From Bacteroidaceae bacterium (GTDB lineage: Bacteria; Bacteroidota; Bacteroidia; Bacteroidales; Bacteroidaceae): a DNA stretch of 64,000 bases. Positions 45,761-55,314 of this stretch are shown here, piece after piece. Positions within the stretch are counted from its first letter, which is position 1. Each line of letters begins with the position of its first letter. Made by a program: the position numbers and the translations under genes. The notes under the pieces are model-generated. The model was not told the DNA's origin, did not search any database, and saw only the letters and a program-made list of their open reading frames with translations. The stretch is taken from contig JAGCFO010000016.1 of NCBI GenBank assembly GCA_017650105.1, positions 27,837 to 91,836 of the forward strand, written 5' to 3'.

Positions 45761-48700
45761 ATGAAACGTCTTCTGCTTTGTATCGCTACACTTTTCTCAG
45801 CGCTCACAGTCTTCTCACAGACACTGAAGCTCCACTACGACCTCAGCCGTTCGGCTGTGGGCGACACCTTCATCTCCGACGCAACGGGCAACTTTGGCAA
45901 AGCCTCGCTGCAGGGACACGCCACAGTGACTACTTTTAAAAAGGAGACTGTGGTGCGCTCAAGCATCGACGGCTGGATAGATATGGGCAAGGAAGTGGGA
46001 GCCCTCATCGCCTCGCTCGACGACTGCACGTTTGCCGTGCGGCTCTACATCTCGTCGTCGGCAAGCCTCGACAAGCCCGGGCACGAGATATGCTGGTTCG
46101 CTCACGATGAGCAGCCAGCACGCTCACGCAAAGGATACCTTTCGCTGAGTGCGCGCGACAGCGGTTGGCATCTGAAGGGAGCCTCCTCCGACGAAGAGCA
46201 GCAAGTGGGGGGCAAAGCGTGTGCTGCAGGAGCCTGGCACACATTTGTGTGGACCTTGCGCAAGGGGCTCGTGCGACACTATGTTGACGGGCAGTTCGTC
46301 TTTGGAGGCTCGGTGTCGCTCACACCGAAGACATTGGGAAACACCAGCGTGAACCGCCTTTTCTGCCCTCTCGACGAAACGGAAGCGATGCTGCAGAACG
46401 TCTATCTTTCCGACTTCCGCATCTATGACGGCGCCCTCACGTCGGCAGCCGTAGCAGCGCTGAGCGGCTCAACAGTGAGCGACAAGCAGGCTGAGGAACT
46501 GTTCAGGGCTACATTCGACGACACCTCGCTTGCTACGATAGGAGCGGGGCTGCACGGCAGCGCTGTGTGCACAACAGTCGACGGCCTTCCCGTGCTCGAC
46601 TTGGGCGAGGAGAACGGATACCTCGATTTCGGGAAGGACTTCGGGCGTATCGTCGCACAACTCGACGACTATACCCTCTGTACCAATCTGTTTATCCCCA
46701 GCACGGCGCGTCTGGGGCAGGCAGGCAACTTTGTTTTCACCTTCGCCAACAGCACCGATATGAGCAAAGATGCCAACGGATGTGTCTTCCTGGGTGCCAA
46801 TCAGACTCGATACGCCATCACCCCCACACACTACAGCCGCGAGCAGGCTGTGCAGACGGGTAGCCCTTTGCCAACGGGTGTGTGGCAGCACGTAGCCTAT
46901 CGTCAGCGCAAAGGTGTGGGTACTCTTTTCATTGACGGGCTCCCTGTGCGCTCCGACTCGGTGCTGATGACTCCTTCAGCGCTGGGTGCCACATCCTATA
47001 ACTTCCTCGGGCGCTCATGCTACAGCGGCGATGTCTACTTGCAAGGGGCGCAGTATCACGATTTCCGCATCTTCTCTGGTGCTGCCACCGACGAACAGCT
47101 CATCGACTTAACAGGAAATCTTGACAGGCTGAACAGCAAACTATTCATGCAGCAGCTCATTCAGGCGCAGCAGACACTCACGCTCCCTACCACGATACTC
47201 TATGACAACATAGACCTGCCCACGAAGGCTGCCGATGGGATAAACATCAGTTGGCAGACGTCAGACGAAACACACCTCTCTTCGAGCGGTAGGGTGAAAC
47301 GCCCGACTATAGGCAGCGATACAGCGTATGTGACGCTGACAGCCACGCTGAGCAAACGCCTTTATCAAACGAAGCGCTCGTTTGACGTGAAGGTTGTTCC
47401 TCTGCTCGATGATGCAGAAAGCGTGCGCACCGACTTGAGCCATATCTCCCTCGACGGAGACCTTGATAATCTGAAACACAGCCTCCGCCTGCCGACGATA
47501 AGCCACGAAGGCTCGCTCATCTTCTGGCGCTCGTCAGATCCCGAGTGGCTCTCTCACGAGGGCACATTGCGGCAGCTGGCACCTTCAGGAGAAGGCAAGC
47601 ATCCCGTTTCCCTCACAGCTACGCTGCTAAAGGGTGCTGTTGCCGACTCTGTTTCCTACGATATACTTATCGGTGAGCAGGAGCCTTATTGTGGATATCT
47701 CTTTGCCTACTTCACAGGCAACGCCCAGAGTCAGGAGCAGATATGCCTGGCGCTGAGTACCGACGGATATAACTATACTCCGCTGAATAGCGGCAAGCCT
47801 ATCATCTCCTCCGACTCCATAGCGCTGAAAAAAGCTGTGCGAGACCCGCACATCCTGCGCGGGGAGGACGGATGGTTCTATATGGTAGTGACTGACATGA
47901 AGTCGAGCGACGGATGGTCTTCGAACGACGGTATCGTGCTCCTGCGCTCCTACGACTTGCTCAATTGGAGCCACAGCGCCATTGACTTCCCCAACACGTG
48001 GCCCTCACGTTTCGACCGTAATACCCTCACGCAGGTATGGGCCCCGCAGACCATCTACGATCCCGAGGAGGGGAAGTATATGGTGTACTATTCTATCGGT
48101 GAGAAGGGAAAGCATTACACCATCTGGTACTCGTATGCAAACGACGACTTCACAGCCCTAAGCGAGCCGCAATTGCTCTATGATCACGGAGCTAACACCA
48201 TTGATGCCGACATCGTGTGGCACAATGGGCAATACCACATGTTCTTCAAGACGGAGGGGAACGGTAACGGTATCCAGAAGGCAACGGCTCCTTCCCTACA
48301 CGGTCCCTGGAAGGCTGGCAACCGCTATCTGCAACAGACGAACGTGAGCGTGGAAGGCTCGGGAGTGTTCCCCCTCATAGGTGACGAAGGATGGGTGCTG
48401 ATGTACGACTGCTACACATCAGGGCACTATCAGTTCTGTCACAGCGATGACTTGGAGACGTTTACTTATGTGTGCGATACGAAGACGTCGGGAGCATTCA
48501 CCCCGCGTCACGGAACCGTCATACCTATCACCCCCGAGGAAGCTGACAGGCTTATCACCAAATGGCCCTCCGCAGGACTCAATGTTGGAACCTTCGGGCG
48601 CCCCACTGCTAACATACACGTAGGAAACCCCATTCTGCCCGATTTCCACGCTGACCCAGAAGTGCTCTATTCGCACAAGACAGGGCGCTTCTATGTCTAC

Positions 48701-49774
48701 ACCACAACTGACGGAGTGAGCGGATGGGCAGGCACATACTTCACTGCCTACTCGTCGGCAGACCTCAAGGAGTGGGTGTCGGAAGGTACCATTATCGATT
48801 TGGCTACGGCACAAGTGCTCTGGGCATCAGGCAACGCCTGGGCTCCTGCTATAGAGGAGGTGAAGGAGGAAGACGGCAGCTATCGCTACTACTTCTACTT
48901 CAGCGGAAATGCAGGCGCGCGCAAAGAGATAGGCGTAGCGACAGCCACATCTCCTGTTGGGCCCTTCACTGATTACGGCGAGAGCATTATACGCAACTCT
49001 CCCGCAGGCGGGGGACAGCAGATAGACGTGGATGTTTTCACAGACCCCGTGAGCGGTAAGCCCTACATTTACTGGGGTAACGGCTATATGGCAGTGGCTG
49101 AGCTCAATGATGACCGTACATCGGTAAAGGAAGGAACGACAAAGCTTATTACCCCCACAGGAGGAACGCTGAGCACATACGCCTATCGCGAAGCATCCTA
49201 CGTCTTTTATCGCAACGGGCTCTACTATTTCCTCTGGTCGGTCGACGACACGGGCTCCAACAACTATCACGTGGCATACGGCACCTCTTCCTCACCTACA
49301 GGACCCATCAACGTCGCCCGAGACCCTGTGATACTCATTCAAGATCCCGACAACGAGATATACGGCACAGCCCACAACAGCATCTTGCAGATTCCCGGCA
49401 GGGACGAATGGTACATCGTCTATCACCGCATCAACAAAAACTGGCAGGGGAAGAACGGTAGCGGCTATCACCGTGAAACATGCATCGACAGGATGTATTT
49501 CAACTCCGACGGTACCATACAGCGTGTGAAACCCACTCACGAGGGTCCCGCTGCCGTTAACAACCGGCAGATAGCAAACGAGCTTATCAGCACAGGCATT
49601 ACGCCTTGGGCAATGATAAGCAGCGAGCCTGAAGGATATCTGGTGTCAAGAGAGTATTTCGACACGCAGGGGCGACGCATCTCGCTGGGCTCCCAACCCG
49701 ATAGCACTCTAGTCATCCGCCGCGACACCTACGCCGACAACACCCGACACAGCGTGAAGGAGTTGAGGAGATAA
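45761..49774 (+). CDS. Secreted protein with two LamG and two GH43 domains
   Basis: 1337 residues from ATG 45761, beginning with the signal peptide MKRLLLCIATLFSALTVFSQ. Domain order: LamG 1 (20-225), LamG 2 (235-455), two atrophied Ig-like domains (460-640), GH43 A (645-930, D695 in RDPHIL; VEGSGVF carries the likely acid Glu), and GH43 B (957-1240, D965 in HADPE; YREASYVF carries the likely acid Glu). The tail EYFDTQGRRISLGSQPDSTL resembles a T9SS sorting region. GH43 enzymes cut arabinose-, xylose- or galactose-containing glycans; two catalytic domains in one chain suggest joint attack on a branched polymer. No SusC/D pair lies nearby. Confidence 0.88.
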   Translation: MKRLLLCIATLFSALTVFSQTLKLHYDLSRSAVGDTFISDATGNFGKASLQGHATVTTFKKETVVRSSIDGWIDMGKEVGALIASLDDCTFAVRLYISSSASLDKPGHEICWFAHDEQPARSRKGYLSLSARDSGWHLKGASSDEEQQVGGKACAAGAWHTFVWTLRKGLVRHYVDGQFVFGGSVSLTPKTLGNTSVNRLFCPLDETEAMLQNVYLSDFRIYDGALTSAAVAALSGSTVSDKQAEELFRATFDDTSLATIGAGLHGSAVCTTVDGLPVLDLGEENGYLDFGKDFGRIVAQLDDYTLCTNLFIPSTARLGQAGNFVFTFANSTDMSKDANGCVFLGANQTRYAITPTHYSREQAVQTGSPLPTGVWQHVAYRQRKGVGTLFIDGLPVRSDSVLMTPSALGATSYNFLGRSCYSGDVYLQGAQYHDFRIFSGAATDEQLIDLTGNLDRLNSKLFMQQLIQAQQTLTLPTTILYDNIDLPTKAADGINISWQTSDETHLSSSGRVKRPTIGSDTAYVTLTATLSKRLYQTKRSFDVKVVPLLDDAESVRTDLSHISLDGDLDNLKHSLRLPTISHEGSLIFWRSSDPEWLSHEGTLRQLAPSGEGKHPVSLTATLLKGAVADSVSYDILIGEQEPYCGYLFAYFTGNAQSQEQICLALSTDGYNYTPLNSGKPIISSDSIALKKAVRDPHILRGEDGWFYMVVTDMKSSDGWSSNDGIVLLRSYDLLNWSHSAIDFPNTWPSRFDRNTLTQVWAPQTIYDPEEGKYMVYYSIGEKGKHYTIWYSYANDDFTALSEPQLLYDHGANTIDADIVWHNGQYHMFFKTEGNGNGIQKATAPSLHGPWKAGNRYLQQTNVSVEGSGVFPLIGDEGWVLMYDCYTSGHYQFCHSDDLETFTYVCDTKTSGAFTPRHGTVIPITPEEADRLITKWPSAGLNVGTFGRPTANIHVGNPILPDFHADPEVLYSHKTGRFYVYTTTDGVSGWAGTYFTAYSSADLKEWVSEGTIIDLATAQVLWASGNAWAPAIEEVKEEDGSYRYYFYFSGNAGARKEIGVATATSPVGPFTDYGESIIRNSPAGGGQQIDVDVFTDPVSGKPYIYWGNGYMAVAELNDDRTSVKEGTTKLITPTGGTLSTYAYREASYVFYRNGLYYFLWSVDDTGSNNYHVAYGTSSSPTGPINVARDPVILIQDPDNEIYGTAHNSILQIPGRDEWYIVYHRINKNWQGKNGSGYHRETCIDRMYFNSDGTIQRVKPTHEGPAAVNNRQIANELISTGITPWAMISSEPEGYLVSREYFDTQGRRISLGSQPDSTLVIRRDTYADNTRHSVKELRR

Positions 49775-49825
49775 GCAAAGAGGGTTCAAATAAAAACCAC
49801 TTTGAAACTATCATATTAGAGACAA

Positions 49826-51508
49826 ATGTCAAGAAGGAAATATAACTATGACATATGCTATGAAATAGCCAAGCAATGCACCTGTTCTTCTGAAATGAGA
49901 AGAATAAATGGAAGTGCTTATGGTTGTGCATTAAAAAACGATTGGATAAAAGATTATATATGGTTTCAACCTAAGCACCAGGCTCCTCTCTCTTATGAAG
50001 TTGTATATGAAATAGCAAAGAAATATAATTCTCATTCCGATTTTAAAAAAGGAGACGAAAAGGCATATAAAAAAGCCAGTAGAACAGGATGGATTAAAGA
50101 TTTTTCATGGTTAAAGAAAAATCGACGCCAACCATACAAGTACGAAGACGTATTAGAGATTGCAAAAAAATGCACTTGCTCGTCTGAAATGATTAGATTA
50201 AATGCAAGTGCATATTATGTAGCAATGGATAAAGGTTGGATTAAAGAATTTAAGTGGTTTAATCGGAAAGCTCATACACCTTACACATATGAAGAAGTAT
50301 ACGAAATAGCAAAGAACTATACTTGTTCATCGGAATTTCAAAAAGGAAACGGCAGCGCGTATGGGAAAGCAAGAGAAAACGGATGGATAAAAGATTATAC
50401 ATGGTTTACAAGAAAACGCCACAAGCCTTATACATATGAAGCCTGCTATAATGTGGCCAAAAATTACAAGACAAGAGTCGAGCTGGCGAGAAATGAATCT
50501 GGATTATATAAAGCTGCCCTAGAAAATGGTTGGATCGAGGACTACACATGGATGGAGGACAGATGGCAGACAAATGTCATCTGGACAAAGGAACGTGTGA
50601 TTGAAGAATCAAAGAAATATAGGAATAGAGGTGAATTTTGCATTAAGAGCAGTGTGGCATATTCCGTTGCAAGAAAAAATAAATGGCTTGATGAGTTGGT
50701 TTGGTTGAAAGACGAAAGATTAGATTTTTCAAACGACAAAATCGATTGTGTTTATGCCTATGAATTTAAGGAAATCAAGGCCGTCTATGTAGGAAGAACA
50801 CTCATGAAACGAGTTCAAGACAGAGACAAAGAACACCTTTTTGTTGATACAGATGCAGTCCGCTTATTTGCTAAGAAAAACAACATTCCTGTGCCCACAA
50901 TGAAAATCCTTGAAGAAAATCTAACGATTAAAGAGGGAGGTGAAAAAGAAGGTCTTTACGTGCAACAATATCGAAATAATGGATGGATTATATTAAATAG
51001 AGCAAAAACCGGTGGCCTCGGCTATCTATACAAAAATAAATGGACCAAAAAGACATGTTATGAGGAAGCAAAAAAGTATAAAACCAGAAGCGAATTTGCA
51101 AAAAAAGCTCCTGGTGCTTATTTTGCAGCAAGGAAAAATAAGTGGCTTGATGAGTATACGTGGTTTGAAATGATGCAACCGCCAAAAGGATATTGGGCTG
51201 TTTACGATAATTGTTATAATGCCGCATCAGAATGTAATTCTAAGAAAGAATTCAAAAAAAAATATCCTACAGCTTATAAAAACTCTTATAAAAACGGATG
51301 GATTGGGGATTATTATTGGCTTATTCATAAAAACACTCCAGCGAACAAGAAATGGTACTATGAAAATACTCTTGAAGAGGCAAAGAAGTGTAAAACAAGA
51401 GGAGAATTAGGAAGGAAATGTAAGGGCGCGTATATGGCGGCATATGTAAATGGATGGCTTGATACTTTTTTCCCTAAAAGCGAAAAAGACCTGTTTGAAG
51501 ACAATTAA
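49826..51508 (+). CDS. GIY-YIG nuclease-like domain within nine helical repeats
   Basis: 560 residues. A ~43-residue unit of the form YExxxEIAKxYxxRSEFxKxxxSAYxxARxNGWIKDYxWF occurs at about 5-47, 55-96, 103-145, 152-194, 201-243 and 252-294, and again at 404-447, 456-499 and 509-549. Between them (303-400) lies a GIY-YIG-like domain: CVYAYEF at 308-314, AVYVGRT at 319-325, R329, H337, Glu-rich EGGEKEG around 370, and ILNRAKTGGLG at 389-399. From memory, similar repeats occur in phage homing endonucleases, where they are thought to bind DNA. Base composition is much more A-rich than both neighbours, which suggests transfer. Cytoplasmic; no signal peptide. Its promoter is not visible. Confidence 0.82.
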   Translation: MSRRKYNYDICYEIAKQCTCSSEMRRINGSAYGCALKNDWIKDYIWFQPKHQAPLSYEVVYEIAKKYNSHSDFKKGDEKAYKKASRTGWIKDFSWLKKNRRQPYKYEDVLEIAKKCTCSSEMIRLNASAYYVAMDKGWIKEFKWFNRKAHTPYTYEEVYEIAKNYTCSSEFQKGNGSAYGKARENGWIKDYTWFTRKRHKPYTYEACYNVAKNYKTRVELARNESGLYKAALENGWIEDYTWMEDRWQTNVIWTKERVIEESKKYRNRGEFCIKSSVAYSVARKNKWLDELVWLKDERLDFSNDKIDCVYAYEFKEIKAVYVGRTLMKRVQDRDKEHLFVDTDAVRLFAKKNNIPVPTMKILEENLTIKEGGEKEGLYVQQYRNNGWIILNRAKTGGLGYLYKNKWTKKTCYEEAKKYKTRSEFAKKAPGAYFAARKNKWLDEYTWFEMMQPPKGYWAVYDNCYNAASECNSKKEFKKKYPTAYKNSYKNGWIGDYYWLIHKNTPANKKWYYENTLEEAKKCKTRGELGRKCKGAYMAAYVNGWLDTFFPKSEKDLFEDN

Positions 51509-51518
51509 TATCAACAAC

Positions 51519-51549
51519 AAAGCCCGGAGAACGAATCTCTGGGCTTTTC
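51519..51549. terminator. Bidirectional terminator after the GIY-YIG gene
   Basis: AAAGCCCGGAGA - ACGAA - TCTCTGGGCTTT, 12-bp stem with one G-T pair, between convergent genes. Confidence 0.85.
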
Positions 51550-51578
51550 TTATTGCTGACAAGAGAAGTGCGCGGGAA

Positions 51579-54500
51579 TTATTCCAGACGCACTGTCTTG
51601 CGTCCGTTTACGATGTAGATGACACCGGGCAACATCTCAGAGGCGTCACTTATGCGGCGTCCCTGCAAATCCCAGATGCCTTCGCGACGTATGGGTTCGT
51701 CTGCTTCAAGGGCATCGACGTGGGTGGTATTGTCCTTGCTGCCCAGATACTGAAGGGCGAACAAATCGGCCTTGTACCAGGTGTCGCTGCCATGAATGCC
51801 AATGGTGAGTTCTCCGTTGTCGACATAAACGCTGTCGACGACACCTTCAGTCAGATAGTATTTGCCGAATTCGGAGGCAGCTATCTGTTCTTCCTTCTCC
51901 CCTGCAAACAGGCGCACAAACTTCCCTTCGTCGGCACCCACGAGAGCCGTCAGACGGTACCAGCCTACGGGCAGGCCTGTGAGAGTCTGATAGACGTCGG
52001 TTGAGGCTGATGACTTGTTGCAGTAGAGGAAACTCGAGCCGTCGATGCCGGCAGCCATTGTGGCTAAGGAGGAGTTGGTCTTTATGGTAGAATAGGCATC
52101 ACCCTTCCAGCCGGTCTTCGAACCAGTCTCGAACGAGGGATTGGCAATGTATGCGGTGTAATCGATAGGGTGTGTCACCTCTTTGTAACAGAGGGGATAG
52201 ATAGCCATCAGCTCCTCCAGTTCTTTCTTGAAGTCGTTGACGGGATTCGTCTTCTCGGCATCCATCAGTGCAAAGAACGTATGAGCCTCCGATAGCATAT
52301 TTGCCATACGTACGTTCATCGAGTCGGCAATGACAGGCTGATAGGCGCTGTAGAGCTTCTCTGCCTCGTCGATGGTCTGGGCCAGCTTGCGGTAAGCGGG
52401 GTCGATGGTTGAGTTGAGCGTTACCTTAATTTTCTTTGTAGGCAGGCGGAGTGAAGGGCTGAAAGGAGCAACAAGGTCATTCTCGCGCATCACCGAGAAA
52501 TACTGAGTGGTAGAGGCAGAAGCGGTGTCGAGAACTAAGGCGTATGTTCCCTCAGGGGCAGGAAGCTCAGAGACGGCACGATAGCGGAAATCCCCGATGA
52601 AATCGGCCATTTTCGTTGTGTCAGTCTGCACAGCCACTTCTACGTCGGATGTGGAGAGAGGCGCGGAGTTCCTGTTGTCGCGGCATATTACGTAAGCTAC
52701 CGAAGCCTGCAGGGCAGTGCACTGATCGGCTGCCTTAGGGGTAGAGCTTCCGAATTCGGTGTAGCGTCTGGCAGCATAGCCTTCGGGAAGGGTGCAGTCG
52801 AAAGGCAGCACTACCGTGTACCAGATGCCGGGAGTGTAGTTGCTGTCGAAGGAAGCCTTCGTTGCCTGCAGAGGAGCCATCGGGCTGAAGTTGTAGCCTT
52901 CTTGTAGGCGCAGGTCGGCACACTTGTTGTCAAACACGCAGTTGGTGTACGAGAAATCCTTTGCTGTATAGAAGAGGGCATTGGGGTTGGCTGCCTTCGG
53001 CTGGCTGTTGAGGCCTGTGACGCCAGTCATATCGTAGACGGCGATAGTGTCATTGGTAGCAAGGCTCGAGAACTCGGCTTCGTTCCATCCGCCCTCTACG
53101 CGCATTGTGGTGTCGTCCACCCTTGTGCACTGAAGGTTCTGGGCACCCACTTTGAAGTATACAACCGTGTCGGTGGTGGCTATGGAGATATCGTTGCCGT
53201 TGGTGCTGAACTTCACCTTTCCCTCATAGTAGTTTCCTTCTGTCAGTCCTGTCAGGTCCACGCTCAGGTACTGGGTTTCGCCCGAGCGGAAGTCCACAGC
53301 CGAGAGACTCTTTGTCTTCTTGGGCGTTCTGCCTGCAGTTTGTGTCTCTGTGTCCCACTCGAACACCTCGAACTTTACCGTCTGCGCAGCAGGAGTGGCA
53401 TCGGGGGCGTTGGAGATTTTTGCCGTGAGGGTCACAGCAGGATTGTAGAGAAGTTGGAAGGTTTTGTCGCCCACAGTCTCCACATCATCTGAAGCAGAGC
53501 TGCTCAGCCCCTCAAACGAGAGATGTGCTTCGGAGGGCTCAACCACGATGGGCTGATGGTCTAGGACGTTCATGTTGGCGTCGGTAAGGTAGAGGTAGTA
53601 GTTGCGGCTCGTGGCGGGTTTCACTTCCATATCAAACGAAACCGTTTCGCCCACGGGAACTACCACATCCTTCTTGGTGTCGTTTGCAGTAGTTGTTTTG
53701 CTGGGCACCTTCTCGCTGGTGCTCAGGTAGAGGCGGAACTCCGAGACGGGGAGGGTGCTGTTGTTGGTGATTGTCACAGGCACCGTGTTGAATCCCTTAG
53801 CATAAAACGCGGGGAGGTTGTGCATGTAGCCCTTGATGTTAGGATGCATGGGAGTGATGTGCGACACCACCTGCTGCCCGGTGCCGAATCCGTTGACGCC
53901 GGTCTCAGGGTCGAGGGTGTAGTATCCGTCACCGCTGCCGCCCCAGCCGAAGTTGAAGTGCCAGAGCCCGCTCTTGGCGTTGTATCCGTCGAGGACGATA
54001 GCGTGCCCGCTCTTCCAGTCGGTTGTCCATCCGCAGAAGAGAAGGGGTTTTGATGCCTCGAGGCTCTTGTAGCAGATGCTCTCCCACTGATCGAGAGACA
54101 TGTTGTCGCGCACGACGTGAGTGCCCTGCAGGCCGAAGTACTGTCCCATCGAGATGTTGGCCTTGTCTATCCAGCCTCCCGTCGAGGGGCCGTAGTCAAG
54201 GTTGGCAGAAGCGCCCATGGCAAAGCAGAGCAGAGCCACCTTGTCGCGGAACTCGGCAGAGGAGATGTTGTCGTACTTCTCGAACATCAGGTCATACTCC
54301 AGCAGAGTCCCCTTCGGGATGCTCACCGTTACGTCGGCAGTACCGCCCTTGTAGGTGGGTGTGCTCTTCTGGAGCTGTCGCGGAAGGTCTTTGCGGAAGT
54401 GCCAGATGATTTGCGCTGCAGCCGTTGCCACACAGCCCACCACGCAGTGATGGCTGTCGCCGTTCTCGTCGGTGTACATCGGGCACATGTTATTGTAGGG

Positions 54501-54944
54501 CTCGCCTTGATGCCAGTGGCTCTTGATGATAGGGCTGATGGATGTGTAGGCAGCATTGGCTGTCAGCGCCGTACCGCGCGAGGGGAGTCCCTGCTCGGTG
54601 GCAGACACAGCGGCTGCGGCATAGCAGTCGAGCATGTCGCGGTAGGCAGGCGACATGTCTTCGGGGTCGAAGGTTCCGCTGTCGGAGTAGCCCAGCACAG
54701 AGGGGAGGGCGTCGTTGCCGCTCACAATCACCCACCCGCGATCCTCTCCGCGCTCAATGATATAGAGCGGAAGGGGCTCTTCGGCAACGGGAGTGCCGCG
54801 CATGGGGCGCACGTTCTGCGGAGCAATATCTTCACCGAGGAAGTCGCTGGCAATCTGTCGTGCCTGCGAGGGAGTGATAACATCAGCGTACGAGAAGCCT
54901 GCAACCATCATCAGTAGGCAAACAAGCATGTGGCGTTTTTTCAT
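51579..54944 (-). CDS. Secreted C10 cysteine protease (interpain/SpeB-like) with T9SS tail
   Basis: 1121 residues. Signal peptide to about A20, then a SpeB-type inhibitory propeptide (21-125). The catalytic domain has C171 in GCVATAAAQ, H314 in GHAIVLDGY and W334 in FNFGWGGSGDGYY, the C10 hallmarks. Then Ig-like beta domains, a helical segment (FIVAR-like, about 845-925), a jelly-roll-like sugar-binding module (930-1085, NPSFETGSKTGW), and the tail WDLQGRRISDASEMLPGVIY typical of T9SS clients. Prevotella interpain A and Streptococcus SpeB are the characterised relatives and cleave host proteins. Much longer than both. Confidence 0.92.
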   Translation of the reverse strand: MKKRHMLVCLLMMVAGFSYADVITPSQARQIASDFLGEDIAPQNVRPMRGTPVAEEPLPLYIIERGEDRGWVIVSGNDALPSVLGYSDSGTFDPEDMSPAYRDMLDCYAAAAVSATEQGLPSRGTALTANAAYTSISPIIKSHWHQGEPYNNMCPMYTDENGDSHHCVVGCVATAAAQIIWHFRKDLPRQLQKSTPTYKGGTADVTVSIPKGTLLEYDLMFEKYDNISSAEFRDKVALLCFAMGASANLDYGPSTGGWIDKANISMGQYFGLQGTHVVRDNMSLDQWESICYKSLEASKPLLFCGWTTDWKSGHAIVLDGYNAKSGLWHFNFGWGGSGDGYYTLDPETGVNGFGTGQQVVSHITPMHPNIKGYMHNLPAFYAKGFNTVPVTITNNSTLPVSEFRLYLSTSEKVPSKTTTANDTKKDVVVPVGETVSFDMEVKPATSRNYYLYLTDANMNVLDHQPIVVEPSEAHLSFEGLSSSASDDVETVGDKTFQLLYNPAVTLTAKISNAPDATPAAQTVKFEVFEWDTETQTAGRTPKKTKSLSAVDFRSGETQYLSVDLTGLTEGNYYEGKVKFSTNGNDISIATTDTVVYFKVGAQNLQCTRVDDTTMRVEGGWNEAEFSSLATNDTIAVYDMTGVTGLNSQPKAANPNALFYTAKDFSYTNCVFDNKCADLRLQEGYNFSPMAPLQATKASFDSNYTPGIWYTVVLPFDCTLPEGYAARRYTEFGSSTPKAADQCTALQASVAYVICRDNRNSAPLSTSDVEVAVQTDTTKMADFIGDFRYRAVSELPAPEGTYALVLDTASASTTQYFSVMRENDLVAPFSPSLRLPTKKIKVTLNSTIDPAYRKLAQTIDEAEKLYSAYQPVIADSMNVRMANMLSEAHTFFALMDAEKTNPVNDFKKELEELMAIYPLCYKEVTHPIDYTAYIANPSFETGSKTGWKGDAYSTIKTNSSLATMAAGIDGSSFLYCNKSSASTDVYQTLTGLPVGWYRLTALVGADEGKFVRLFAGEKEEQIAASEFGKYYLTEGVVDSVYVDNGELTIGIHGSDTWYKADLFALQYLGSKDNTTHVDALEADEPIRREGIWDLQGRRISDASEMLPGVIYIVNGRKTVRLE

Positions 54945-54987
54945 ATCTGTATGTGATTGAATTTTATGTTTTCAATGTTGTGAATTG

Positions 54988-55019
54988 CAAAGATATGTAC
55001 TCTTTTCGGGTTTGACAAA
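54988..55019 (-). promoter_or_regulatory. Promoter of the C10 protease gene
   Basis: On the - strand TTTG (55019-55016), 20-bp spacer, TATCTTTG (54995-54988). Confidence 0.78.
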
Positions 55020-55200
55020 GAAAAGCCCGTTTTTTTGGGACTTTTAGCATAGCTAACACTTTTTCGTGCAACAAATGAGAAGCGCCTGCCCTTCCTTTTC
55101 CCTTCTTCAGCCGGCGAGGAGAAGAAAGAAGCGCGCGCGTTTCCTTCTTCATAATGTCACGCGCGCTAAGCATAGTCGTACGAGATGGGCGCAAGAAAAA

Positions 55201-55231
55201 TTTGGAATATCGATTCGTGTTTGTATCTTTG
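55201..55231 (+). promoter_or_regulatory. Promoter of the sugar isomerase-like gene
   Basis: TTTG (55201-55204), 19-bp spacer, TATCTTTG (55224-55231): exact consensus. Leader of about 75 bases. Confidence 0.85.
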
Positions 55232-55314
55232 TCAGCGATAGCAAACATCTCGACTGAAATGAAGTAGAAAACAAACCATAAAACATTTTTCAACCAACAA
55301 AAGACTATTACACT

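Larger units (their letters stand above)
54945..55314. other. Divergent intergenic region with two promoters and a degenerate repeat
   Basis: Holds the C10 promoter (-), the isomerase-like promoter (+), and around 55095-55160 a divergent repeat copy (CCCTTCTTCAGCCGGCGAGGAGAAG, GCGCGCGC, CCTTCTTCAT, CACGCGCGC). No gene. Confidence 0.65.
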
